Assembly (NCBI GenBank): GCA_029939715.1
Contig: JAOZSJ010000102.1
Span: forward strand, 1 to 13,374
Direction: 5' to 3'
DNA: 13,374 nucleotides
Origin: 4572-123 sp002084545
Lineage (GTDB): Bacteria; Desulfobacterota; Desulfobacteria; Desulfobacterales; 4572-123
Below the pieces are notes generated by a model, which did not search any database, had not been told where the DNA came from, and was given only the letters and a program-made list of their open reading frames with translations. The translations under genes and the position numbers were made by a program. Shown one piece after another: positions 1-6,607 of the stretch; within the stretch, counting starts at the first letter, position 1; each line of letters starts with the position of its first letter.

Positions 1-1245
1 CACCGTCGTCAATGCTTTATCCAGTTGACTGATTACATAATCCACTTGAGCCCTGTTTATAATCAGGGGCGGCAAAAACTGGCAGACCGATTTGCAATTA
101 TTGGCATAAACCATCAGAAGGTCATGTTGATATGCAGCCAGAGAGAGGAGCGGACCGCAGTCTTCATCTTCCATTTCAAGCCCCATGAACAATCCTAGCT
201 GGCGAAAGCCCGTCAAAAGAGTATGCTTCCGCCTGAGCCCGGCAATCCCTTGCGCAAAATATGTCCCGAGTTGATTTACACGGTCCAGAAAATCAGGAGC
301 AGATGAGATCTCCAGTACCTTGCAGGCCACAAGACAGCCTAATTCGGAGCCGCCGAAAGTCGAAACATGAATATGCGGGTCTGCGTGAAACACGGATTCC
401 AGCGGCTGACGCAAAACCGTGGCCGTGATGGGATAGATGCCGCCGGAAAGCCCTTTGCCCAGCACAACCATGTCCGGAATCACATCGAAATGCTCAAATG
501 CCCACAGTTTTCCTGTTCGTCCGAGGCCGGTCTGAACTTCATCTATTATCAAGAGAGCGCCTTTGGCGTCACACATGGCGCGTATTTTTTTAAAATAATC
601 CGCCTGTGGAATGGGCATCCCCAGTGTCGCAGGTATGGTTTCCAGAATGACTGCCGCTGTATCACTGTCCAAAATCTTGTCCAGGGCGCCTGAATCGGCA
701 AAAGGCACCTGCTTGAACCCGGCCGGCTGAGGTCCGAAAGGGGCACGGTATTTTTCATCGCCTGCAGCCATGGCCAGTCCGGTATGCCCATGATACCCGC
801 CCTTGGCGGAAATTATATCTGTTCGTCCTGTGTAGGCCCGGGCCACCTTGATGGCCAGATCAACAGCCTCGCCGCCCCCCACTCCAAAAACAGTATATTC
901 CAGATCGCCCGGCATTAGGTCTGCTATAAGCCCGGCCGCATCTGCCCGAGCCTTGCTGATCAGATGTCCGTTTCCGATATCCATCTTTTCAAGCCCTGCC
1001 TGCAGTACTTTGACGATCTCGGGATTGCAATGTCCCAGGTTGTAAGTCCCACCGTTGGTATGCAGATTAAACAATCGCTTTTCATTATCCATATCCCACA
1101 GGAAAGGCCCTTCTCTGCGGCCCGGCACAAATTCCATATTCAACTGCCGGTAAAATGCTGCTTTCCCTGAGCTGACATGGTCGCGAAATTTTTCAATGGC
1201 GTCAAACTTTGCCTGTGAAACTTCACCTTTTTCAACAGAACACAT
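1..1245 (-). CDS. class III PLP-dependent aminotransferase (3' end beyond window)
   Basis: The minus strand encodes 415 codons open to the left edge, so the C-terminus is missing; family members are usually about 420-460 residues. Fold-type I, class III hallmarks are visible. These are the cofactor phosphate loop GGGEAVDLAIK (123-133), YHGHTG (151-156), the cofactor aspartate in LLIIDEVQTG (D235), the Schiff-base lysine in VLGKGLSGG (K264), and STFGG (295-299), which in this family contacts PLP from the partner subunit. The enzyme should move an amino group from an amino acid or diamine to a 2-oxo acid in the cytoplasm. It resembles the acetylornithine/putrescine aminotransferase group, but the substrate cannot be read from the sequence. 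The ATG at 1245 follows AAGGAGG with good spacing, and that site overlaps the stop codon of fdhD 9 bases upstream, so the two are probably translated together. Confidence 0.9.
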   Translation of the reverse strand, partial: MCSVEKGEVSQAKFDAIEKFRDHVSSGKAAFYRQLNMEFVPGRREGPFLWDMDNEKRLFNLHTNGGTYNLGHCNPEIVKVLQAGLEKMDIGNGHLISKARADAAGLIADLMPGDLEYTVFGVGGGEAVDLAIKVARAYTGRTDIISAKGGYHGHTGLAMAAGDEKYRAPFGPQPAGFKQVPFADSGALDKILDSDTAAVILETIPATLGMPIPQADYFKKIRAMCDAKGALLIIDEVQTGLGRTGKLWAFEHFDVIPDMVVLGKGLSGGIYPITATVLRQPLESVFHADPHIHVSTFGGSELGCLVACKVLEISSAPDFLDRVNQLGTYFAQGIAGLRRKHTLLTGFRQLGLFMGLEMEDEDCGPLLSLAAYQHDLLMVYANNCKSVCQFLPPLIINRAQVDYVISQLDKALTTV

Positions 1246-1254
1246 TACTCCTCC

Positions 1255-2076
1255 TTACGATGCTTTATCCTGCAGGTTTGTTCCCAGTCGTTGTTCACCG
1301 CAAAATACCAGCAGCCCGGACGATTTAGCCAGACAGGCCAGAGTCATATTCAGGCTCTTGCCCAATTCAACAGCCAGGGCCGTGGGGCGTGACATGCTGA
1401 CCAGAATGGACAAACGTGCCCTTGCCGCTTTTTGGATCAACTCATAACTGATGCGGGAGGAAAGGACTGCCAGACGAGCGTGTGCAAGCTGGTTAGTCAG
1501 GAACAGTTTCCCGATTGCCTTGTCAAGAGCATTATGACGTCCCACATCTTCCGCCGACGACAACACATTGAACTGCCTGTCAAAAAGCATGGCCGCATGC
1601 GATGCATGAGTTTTTTTATAAAGTTCCTGGTGATCTGTCAACTGTGCTGCACATTCAACGGCCCGGCCAACGCTGATTTCGGTTTCATCTTCAACCGGTG
1701 TAAGCACCTGGCACAGATCCTCCATCATTTCCTTGCCGCAGATGCCGCAGCTTGTCTGGCTGATAAAAGTTCCCCTTTTAAGCAGAGAAGCCACGGTCTC
1801 CCGCCTGGCAGGCTGAAGTTTAACTGCCACTACGTTCGGGTCCATTTGCTCACAGTAGCCGATAGTTGCAATATCTTCGAATTCATCCACTATTCCTTCA
1901 CCCAGACAAAAACCCGCCACATGAGGGACCTCTTCTCCGGGAGTACGCATGATAACCGAATATGGCTGGTCTTCAATGCGTATCAAAAGAGGCTCTTCCC
2001 CGATTAATGCCTGCTCGTAAGTCCGGCGTGTATCATCTTTATGCAAAACAACATGTTCAGATTGGATATTATTCAT
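1255..2076 (-). CDS. fdhD: FdhD, formate dehydrogenase accessory sulfurtransferase
   Basis: This is a 273-residue protein, close to the usual FdhD length. It carries the redox pair CGIC (C110 and C113), which in the studied E. coli homologue takes sulfur from IscS and passes it to the Mo/W-bis-pterin cofactor of formate dehydrogenase. The family motif EDVGRHNALDKAIG (176-189) and the C-terminal SMSRPTALAVELG segment (227-239) are present. I chose the ATG at 2076 because it forms an ATGA overlap with the stop of a small upstream ORF. A TTG at 2109 would extend the protein by 11 residues. No formate dehydrogenase subunit lies in the window, so the partner enzyme must be encoded elsewhere. Downstream, the aminotransferase follows after 9 bases. 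It is not obvious why these two should share a transcript. Confidence 0.93.
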   Translation of the reverse strand: MNNIQSEHVVLHKDDTRRTYEQALIGEEPLLIRIEDQPYSVIMRTPGEEVPHVAGFCLGEGIVDEFEDIATIGYCEQMDPNVVAVKLQPARRETVASLLKRGTFISQTSCGICGKEMMEDLCQVLTPVEDETEISVGRAVECAAQLTDHQELYKKTHASHAAMLFDRQFNVLSSAEDVGRHNALDKAIGKLFLTNQLAHARLAVLSSRISYELIQKAARARLSILVSMSRPTALAVELGKSLNMTLACLAKSSGLLVFCGEQRLGTNLQDKAS

Positions 2077-2222
2077 GTCAATATTCCCGTATGTTCCTGT
2101 CCTGTACAAAAGGATAGCACCTGTCTGACAGAACCATTTTGATTGTAAAACACCGTTCCCACCGTTTTTTTTGCAATTACCACATCAGATTTTCTTATTT
2201 TCCATTTGGTGAACTTTTCCAT
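2073..2222 (-). CDS. small unknown protein overlapping fdhD start
   Basis: This is a 49-residue ORF from the ATG at 2222. The same frame stays open to 2330 and has another ATG at 2282, which would give 69 residues. Its TGA overlaps the ATG of fdhD as ATGA, an arrangement typical of translationally coupled genes and the main reason to believe it is real. The protein is basic at the N-terminus (MEKFTKWKIRKSD), has one cysteine (SFCTGQ, C39), and has no membrane segment or signal peptide. I do not recognise the family. No strong ribosome binding site precedes either start. It may be a small partner of FdhD or a chance ORF used only for coupling. Confidence 0.4.
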   Translation of the reverse strand: MEKFTKWKIRKSDVVIAKKTVGTVFYNQNGSVRQVLSFCTGQEHTGILT

Positions 2223-2454
2223 GACGTTAACCCCATTTTTTCTTTTTACATCCCTGCAGCTCTCTTTGGGAACTATTTCCATATTGGAAACAGTTGCTTT
2301 TTTATCAAGCTGTTCATCCGTTTGGCTATTTCACTGTTTGGATGCTCCAGCAAATGTGGAGTTCTGTTATTACCTGTTCCTTTTGAGTATCGTTTATAGT
2401 TTCAAATTCTTTGTCCTGCATATCTTTTCCTACAAATTGCAGGATATCTATTTT

Positions 2455-2649
2455 TCATGCTTTCATGTGAACAGCTATAATTTTTGTAGTCGCGACAATC
2501 AAGTTAGCGCTTATTATATTTTGTTGTGGGTAGTTGAAGGTCGTGATTGATCTGCCGGGCTTCTTTTTTGCGGCGGGTGTGAATTCAAGATCCAGCCCGC
2601 CCTGCCTAATCTCTTTACATTTCACCTGATCGTCTTTCCTTTTAATCAT
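2455..2649 (-). CDS. possible small unknown ORF after leader peptide
   Basis: This is a 64-residue basic ORF starting at an ATG that overlaps the stop of a nine-codon ORF as ATGA. The first 40 or so residues (from MIKRKDDQVKCKEIRQGG to KKKPGRS) come from a stretch with balanced base composition. The rest lies in AT-rich sequence and reads like random coding, so the gene may have been truncated. There is one cysteine, and no recognised domain or membrane segment. The function is unknown, and it may be a remnant rather than a live gene. Confidence 0.25.
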   Translation of the reverse strand: MIKRKDDQVKCKEIRQGGLDLEFTPAAKKKPGRSITTFNYPQQNIISANLIVATTKIIAVHMKA

Positions 2650-2708
2650 AAAGCCCAAACAAGTGCAAGATCCATGTTATGGTCCCTCCTGGTAAGGAAA
2701 AAAGGGAC
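2646..2708 (-). promoter_or_regulatory. candidate leader peptide with hairpin covering its ribosome binding site
   Basis: On the minus strand a nine-codon ORF (MDLALVWAL, 2675 to 2646) has a strong AGGAGG site nine bases before its ATG. That site sits in an inverted repeat at 2682-2708: outer arms GTCCC/GGGAC, inner arms TCCT/AGGA around a four-base loop, with a five-base A/T bulge on one side. When folded in RNA it would hide the ribosome binding site. The next ORF starts at an ATGA overlap with the leader stop. This fits translational control by a leader, but nothing shows what the signal would be, and the downstream ORF is itself doubtful. Confidence 0.25.
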
Positions 2709-2724
2709 ATACTAATTATTTATA

Positions 2725-2752
2725 TTGACACTATGATATATGGAAATATCGT
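2725..2752 (+). promoter_or_regulatory. possible sigma-70 promoter before transposase remnant
   Basis: A consensus TTGACA at 2725-2730 is followed 16 bases later by a weak -10 (TATCGT, 2747-2752). It precedes the remnant transposase start at 2787 and could also feed the antitoxin gene. The -10 match is poor, so confidence is low. Confidence 0.25.
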
Positions 2753-2786
2753 AACTGAAACTAAATAAGGATGAGGGGATTGAAAA

Positions 2787-2861
2787 ATGCCAAGATACGC
2801 CAAAATGATTGTAAAAGGTGAGAAGGCAGCAATTACAATATGTACAATTAGTACGTATTGA
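2787..2861 (+). pseudogene. N-terminal remnant of a Y1/IS200-like (REP-associated) transposase
   Basis: A 24-codon ORF begins MPRYAKMIVKGEKAA, which resembles the opening of Y1_Tnp (HUH) transposases of the REP-associated type. Those usually begin MPRYAR or similar and continue with a YHV segment. It keeps a good GAGGGG ribosome binding site eight bases before the ATG. The resemblance stops after about 15 residues, and the reading frame runs into the operator region of the antitoxin gene and a TGA. The catalytic HUH and tyrosine motifs are absent, so only the start of the gene remains. The match is short and comes from recognition, not a search. Confidence 0.45.
2836..2860 (+). promoter_or_regulatory. 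palindromic operator of the antitoxin gene
   Basis: The arms CAATATGTAC (2836-2845) and GTACGTATTG (2851-2860) are inverted repeats with nine of ten positions matching, separated by AATTA. YefM/Phd-type antitoxins bind palindromes with a TGTACA core to repress their own operon. Here TGTACA is present at 2841-2846, 41 bases before the antitoxin start. It overlaps the end of the transposase remnant. Confidence 0.6.
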
Positions 2862-2886
2862 TAATTTTAATTTTGAGGTATTTACA

Positions 2887-3138
2887 ATGTTAAATAAAAT
2901 TACAACTGCAGATGCAAGACAGAAATTTTCCGATATTATCAACCGAGTAGCCTTTGGGGACGATTCCTTTGTCCTAACGCGAAGGGGTAAACCTATTGCT
3001 GCACTTGTATCTATGAAAGAGCTTGAATTACTACAAGAACTTGAAGATAAGTTTGATATCGAAGATGCATGGGAAGCAAAAAATGAACCTGGAAATCCTA
3101 TTGCTTGGGAAGAGTTAAAAAAGGAACTTGAGATTTGA
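2887..3138 (+). CDS. Phd/YefM-family antitoxin
   Basis: This is an 83-residue protein of the Phd/YefM antitoxin family. The N-terminal DNA-binding half has the typical pattern TTADARQKFSDIINRV (6-21), followed by FVLTRRGKPIAALVSMKELE (28-47). The acidic C-terminus (48-83, rich in E and D) is the part that in this family folds on the toxin. The ATG at 2887 follows GAGGT at seven bases and gives the canonical N-terminus; longer forms back to 2818 would cross the operator. The protein should repress its own promoter at the palindrome just upstream and neutralise a RelE/YoeB-like toxin. The toxin frame that overlaps its stop codon is broken, so the antitoxin now appears to stand alone. The codon use and base composition are AT-rich compared with flanking genes, which suggests transfer. 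Confidence 0.88.
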   Translation: MLNKITTADARQKFSDIINRVAFGDDSFVLTRRGKPIAALVSMKELELLQELEDKFDIEDAWEAKNEPGNPIAWEELKKELEI

Positions 3139-3206
3139 AATATTCAAAATTGGTCATCGAAAAGATATCTATAAAAAGTTATCCTGATCATATTCAATAT
3201 CATTAA
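3135..3206 (+). pseudogene. broken RelE/ParE-like toxin remnant
   Basis: A TTG start at 3135 overlaps the antitoxin TGA, the usual arrangement for the toxin of such a pair. It reads LKYSKLVIEK, like the first strand of RelE-superfamily toxins. The frame then loses similarity and stops at 3206. In the neighbouring frame the sequence from 3163 reads DIYKKLS before a stop, as expected if one base was lost or gained inside an original VIEKDIYKKLS stretch. No catalytic region remains. The assignment rests on position and about 17 residues, so it is moderate at best. Confidence 0.45.
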
Positions 3207-3341
3207 CTTTAGCTTACATTTCGCACCTTTCAAATACGATTTTGTAAATCGCTGAAGGTTTGCGGCGCCGGTCGGACCCAGCACGGGAATAAGACGTGTC
3301 TTGGTTTTTCCCGGAATCGGGTACCGGCCAAAAACAATCAT
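3144..3341 (-). pseudogene. N-terminal remnant of a DUF2064 (TIGR04282) transferase
   Basis: On the minus strand the segment from 3341 to 3249 encodes MIVFGRYPIPGKTKTRLIP (1-19) and continues LGPTGAANLQR. This is the recognisable opening of the rSAM/selenodomain-associated transferase 1 family, a glycosyltransferase-A-like fold in which PGxxKTRL is the nucleotide-binding signature. After LQR the similarity ends, and the frame runs through AT-rich sequence opposite the toxin remnant to a stop at 3144. Family members are about 200 residues, so at least 80 percent is gone. There is no convincing ribosome binding site. The break point near 3248 is likely where the toxin-antitoxin patch joined an older gene. 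Confidence 0.65.
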
Positions 3342-3402
3342 CCGGTCATGTGAAACATTCCGGCATCTGTCCCTATTTTTGTTTTTGTTTAAAACCCATG
3401 AG

Positions 3403-3432
3403 TTGAAAACCTGTAACAACTGATGCTATAAT
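3403..3432 (+). promoter_or_regulatory. sigma-70-type promoter for the TIGR02757 gene
   Basis: TTGAAA at 3403-3408 and a perfect TATAAT at 3427-3432 are separated by 18 bases. Transcription would start near 3440, leaving a leader of about 75 bases before the GTG at 3516. Confidence 0.55.
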
Positions 3433-3515
3433 CGAAGCTCACCGAATAGAAACAGACGTGGCCCCGACCCCACAAACAACAATGCCGATTATTATCAAAA
3501 GAAAAAAGGAGCGCC

Positions 3516-4307
3516 GTGTCCCCTGACAAATTGAAGCGCGAACTAGAAAAATTGTACAATCAATATAACCATCGCCGGTATATTCATCCCGATCCCCTTG
3601 AATTCCTGTCTTCATACAAAGAGATAAGAGACCGTGAAATAGCCGGTCTTATTACATCTGTCCTTGCATACGGCAGGGTTGTCCAGATTTTAAAAAGTGT
3701 CGCACGGGTGCTTGACAGGATGACCTCCTCTCCATATCTTTTTTTACAAAATTCGGATTATGAATTTATTTATACGGAGTTCAAGGACTTCAGACACAGA
3801 TTCGCCGACGGACATAATCTCGCCGCCTTGCTTTTCGGAATTAAAAATATAATAAATAAGTTCGGTTCCCTTTATCAGTGTTTTTTTAATGGCCTGTCGG
3901 AAAAAGACGAAAATATTGTCCGGGCCATGCGTCTTTTTTCACATCAGCTTGCCGGGCCTGAAAACAAACCCGGCCACCTTGTAGCCCTGCCTGAAAAAGG
4001 CAGCGCCTGCAAGCGGATGAATCTTTTTTTAAGATGGATGGTAAGAAAAGACAGGGTCGATCCGGGCGGATGGGACAACATACCGCCATCTAAACTCATA
4101 GTCCCCATTGATACTCATATGCACAAAATCGGCCTTGCCTTGAAGTTTACGAAAAGAAAGCAGGCCAACATGGCAACAGCCCTGGAAATAACCGACGGAT
4201 TCAAGCGCATGGCTCCTGGTGATCCGGTTAAATATGATTTTGCGCTGACCCGTTTCGGAATAAGAAGTGATATGGATATTGACTGTCTTATTGATAAAAC
4301 GAGGTAA
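3516..4307 (+). CDS. TIGR02757 (DUF2400) family protein
   Basis: This 263-residue cytoplasmic protein of unknown function matches the TIGR02757 family along its length. The conserved blocks are YKEIRDREIAGLITSVLAYGRV (34-55), the cysteine-containing CKRMNLFLRWMVRKD (165-179), DPGGW (182-186), PIDTHMHKIG (197-206) and DPVKYDFALTRFGI (236-249). The GTG start at 3516 follows AAAAGGAG closely. The family is widespread in Bacteroidetes and deltaproteobacteria. The helical pattern and the conserved D and W residues recall helix-hairpin-helix DNA glycosylase-like folds, but that is my inference and no reaction is known to me. It appears to have its own promoter, and the next gene begins 148 bases downstream. 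Confidence 0.9.
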   Translation: MSPDKLKRELEKLYNQYNHRRYIHPDPLEFLSSYKEIRDREIAGLITSVLAYGRVVQILKSVARVLDRMTSSPYLFLQNSDYEFIYTEFKDFRHRFADGHNLAALLFGIKNIINKFGSLYQCFFNGLSEKDENIVRAMRLFSHQLAGPENKPGHLVALPEKGSACKRMNLFLRWMVRKDRVDPGGWDNIPPSKLIVPIDTHMHKIGLALKFTKRKQANMATALEITDGFKRMAPGDPVKYDFALTRFGIRSDMDIDCLIDKTR

Positions 4308-4455
4308 ACGTGATAGTTAATTTTCTATAACGCTCATACCCTTTAGGCGCAACAAAAAACAAAAGGCCACCCTCTAAGCATGAAGCTCATAAAATTTTTT
4401 CTGCAGTTCCTTCATGCCATGATGAAAATCGTTGATTTTTATATAACAGGACCTC

Positions 4456-5826
4456 ATGATGAATAATCTGTCACTTGAAAAACTGATACCCAATCAAAAA
4501 AATTTAGAACGGATTCTGGATAACATCCATGACGGTATTATTGCTCATGATTTAAATCGACGCATATTTTTTTTTAATAAACAAGCGGAGCAGATAACCG
4601 GCTACAGCAGAAAAGATGTCCTTGGAAAAGATTGTCATCACGCGTTTGGAGATCCCTTTTGCGGAAAACAATGTGCTTTTAAAGGCGCTCAATCAACCCT
4701 GAAGGACAGGGCCGTATATTCGATGAATATCGTAAAGAAAAACGGCGACGTCCGAAGCGTTGAAATGACTACTGTGATGATGAAAAATGAAAAAGATCAA
4801 AATTTCGGCGTTCTTGCCTGCTTTAAAGATGTTACGGATGTGTTGAATCTTCAGATCAAATCCGGCGATCCTTCCGGTTTTTCGGATATTATCGGTCGAC
4901 ACAATAAGATGCTGGCTATTTTCCAGCAGATCAGGGATGTGGCGGGCTATGATTTCCCCGTACACATCTTCGGAGAGACAGGTACCGGCAAAGAACTGGT
5001 CGCACATGCCATTCATAATGAAAGCCCCCGTGCACGAACAGGTGGACCATTTGTCCCCATCAATTGCGGGGCTCTGCCGGAAGGACTGGTTGAAAGTGAA
5101 CTTTTTGGCCATGTAAAAGGGGCCTTTTCAGGGGCGATTCGCGACAAAAAGGGACGGTTTGAACTGGCCGACGGCGGCACCATATTCCTCGATGAAGTGG
5201 CTGAACTGCCGAAACACCTCCAGGTAAAACTGCTCCGTTTTCTACAGAACGGCATTATTGAAAAAGTCGGCAGTGAAAAAACAATATCAGTGAACACACG
5301 GGTGATCAGCGCAACGAACAAAGACCTGAAGCAAGAGATCCGCAAGGGTAGATTTCGGGATGATCTTTATTATCGGATCAATGTTATCCCGATCCATATC
5401 CCCCCGGTGCGTGATCGCAGAATTGATATCCCACTGCTGGTCGATCATTTTTTGCAAGAGGTATCAGGGCCTGGCGGCGGCGCGGAAGCCGCGGAACCCA
5501 TTGCTATTTCCAGGGAAGCTCTGACCATGATGATGGGCTATAAATGGCCCGGGAACGTTCGCGAACTTCAAAACGCCATTCAATTTTCCATCGTCAAAAG
5601 CAATGGTCGAATCATTTTGCCGTCGGATCTGCCCATGGAACTGCGAAACGATCAGGCCCCGGTTTATCAACGCGGTCCATCACAAAAACTCAATTATGAT
5701 ATCGTTACGACGGCACTCGAGAAGGCGGGGGGGAACAAGAGTAAAGCCGCCCGGATTCTGGGGGTCGGCCGAGCCACATTGTACCGGTTTCTCAGCAGTC
5801 ATCCGGAAACATTCGAGAAAAAGTGA
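4456..5826 (+). CDS. PAS-domain sigma-54-dependent transcriptional activator
   Basis: This 456-residue single-component activator has an N-terminal PAS domain (about 14-128), a AAA+ sigma-54 interaction domain (about 142-380) and a Fis-type helix-turn-helix (about 413-446). The AAA+ part has Walker A GETGTGKE (173-180), the sigma-54 contact loop as GAFSGA (222-227) instead of the usual GAFTGA, Walker B GTIFLDE (241-247), the FRDDLYYRINV segment with the trans arginines (300-310) and sensor II WPGNVREL (364-371). The PAS domain carries a cysteine cluster C60, C69 and C73 (DC-x8-C-x3-C), suited to sensing redox state or binding a metal or cluster. There is no receiver domain, so the signal is probably read directly. 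The start is ATG 4456 or the adjacent ATG 4459, after AGGA. Its targets are not evident, and no consensus -24/-12 promoter was found here. Confidence 0.95.
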   Translation: MMNNLSLEKLIPNQKNLERILDNIHDGIIAHDLNRRIFFFNKQAEQITGYSRKDVLGKDCHHAFGDPFCGKQCAFKGAQSTLKDRAVYSMNIVKKNGDVRSVEMTTVMMKNEKDQNFGVLACFKDVTDVLNLQIKSGDPSGFSDIIGRHNKMLAIFQQIRDVAGYDFPVHIFGETGTGKELVAHAIHNESPRARTGGPFVPINCGALPEGLVESELFGHVKGAFSGAIRDKKGRFELADGGTIFLDEVAELPKHLQVKLLRFLQNGIIEKVGSEKTISVNTRVISATNKDLKQEIRKGRFRDDLYYRINVIPIHIPPVRDRRIDIPLLVDHFLQEVSGPGGGAEAAEPIAISREALTMMMGYKWPGNVRELQNAIQFSIVKSNGRIILPSDLPMELRNDQAPVYQRGPSQKLNYDIVTTALEKAGGNKSKAARILGVGRATLYRFLSSHPETFEKK

Positions 5827-5884
5827 AAATAGATTTGCATATCCGGAATATACGATAAAAAGCATGGTTTGTATTGTTAAAAAA

Positions 5885-6547
5885 CTATATGATCAGAATT
5901 CCGAGCATCTTTAATTTATCCTCCAATCGCATAGTGTAACCGTGATCAGGTGATAGCGCTTTCAATACCCTGAAGCAATGCTTCGCTTTCTCATATCGCC
6001 CCATCACTGCATGGTAGTACCCGATTACCCCATGGAAACTTATTACTTCCGTAGTATGAAATTTGCGGCGCTCTGGATAAAGTTCATGAAGATCGAACTT
6101 TTCATTGTAGATACCGCCAGCCTTCTCAAGTTCGCCAGATTCAACTAAGTAATCGGAATAATTGAGCTTTGCAAAAAGATAAGATGGATTCGCCTCATAG
6201 TTCTTTTTCATTATTTCGACTGCTTTCGTTTCTTGTCCGGATTTTGCGTAGGCAGTGTATAAATAATTAAAAAATTGAGGTATATGCGGGTATTTTAAAG
6301 TTAATTCCTGTAATTCTTCTATTGTACCTTCGGGTCTAACCTGTACCCTGTCGTATAAGTCATCCATTTGGTCTTGAACATCATTTGGTAAATTTCGTAC
6401 ATCTTTGTCATCAACAGGCTGGTGCGTGACTTCATATCCCAACTCATTTAATACGCTGGTGGTGTTTTTTTTTAAAATATTTAATTTTTTCGCATGACGA
6501 ATTTTTATTTGCTTCTTTCTTTTGTTCTTATTTCTCTTCTTACTCAT
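5885..6547 (-). CDS. TPR-like protein with a lysine-rich N-terminus
   Basis: This 220-residue protein begins with a strongly basic tail (MSKKRNKNKRKKQIKIRHAKK, 1-21) and continues with helical tetratricopeptide-like repeats. The repeats are recognisable around 86-117 (YPHIPQFFNYLYTAYAKSGQ), 120-150 (NPSYLFAKLNYSDYLVESG) and 171-203 (FHGVIGYYHAVMGRYEKAKHCF). TPRs usually hold partner proteins; the basic tail could bind nucleic acid or ribosomes. No signal peptide or membrane segment is seen. The gene follows sfsA on the same strand after 60 bases but is more AT-rich than its neighbours, so it may be a separate or acquired unit. An AGGA lies ten bases before the ATG. It converges with the sigma-54 activator across 58 bases that hold no clear terminator. 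Confidence 0.8.
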   Translation of the reverse strand: MSKKRNKNKRKKQIKIRHAKKLNILKKNTTSVLNELGYEVTHQPVDDKDVRNLPNDVQDQMDDLYDRVQVRPEGTIEELQELTLKYPHIPQFFNYLYTAYAKSGQETKAVEIMKKNYEANPSYLFAKLNYSDYLVESGELEKAGGIYNEKFDLHELYPERRKFHTTEVISFHGVIGYYHAVMGRYEKAKHCFRVLKALSPDHGYTMRLEDKLKMLGILII

Positions 6548-6607
6548 AGTGACAAAATCCTGCTATACGTTGTTATTTATTGCCGTGATCAGGGTAAAAA
6601 ACAAGAT

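Noticed and set aside
2206..2550. Plus-strand ORF of 114 codons, rich in F, L, S and Y
   Set aside because: It lies opposite the minus-strand unit, has no family resemblance, and its composition is what random AT-rich sequence gives.
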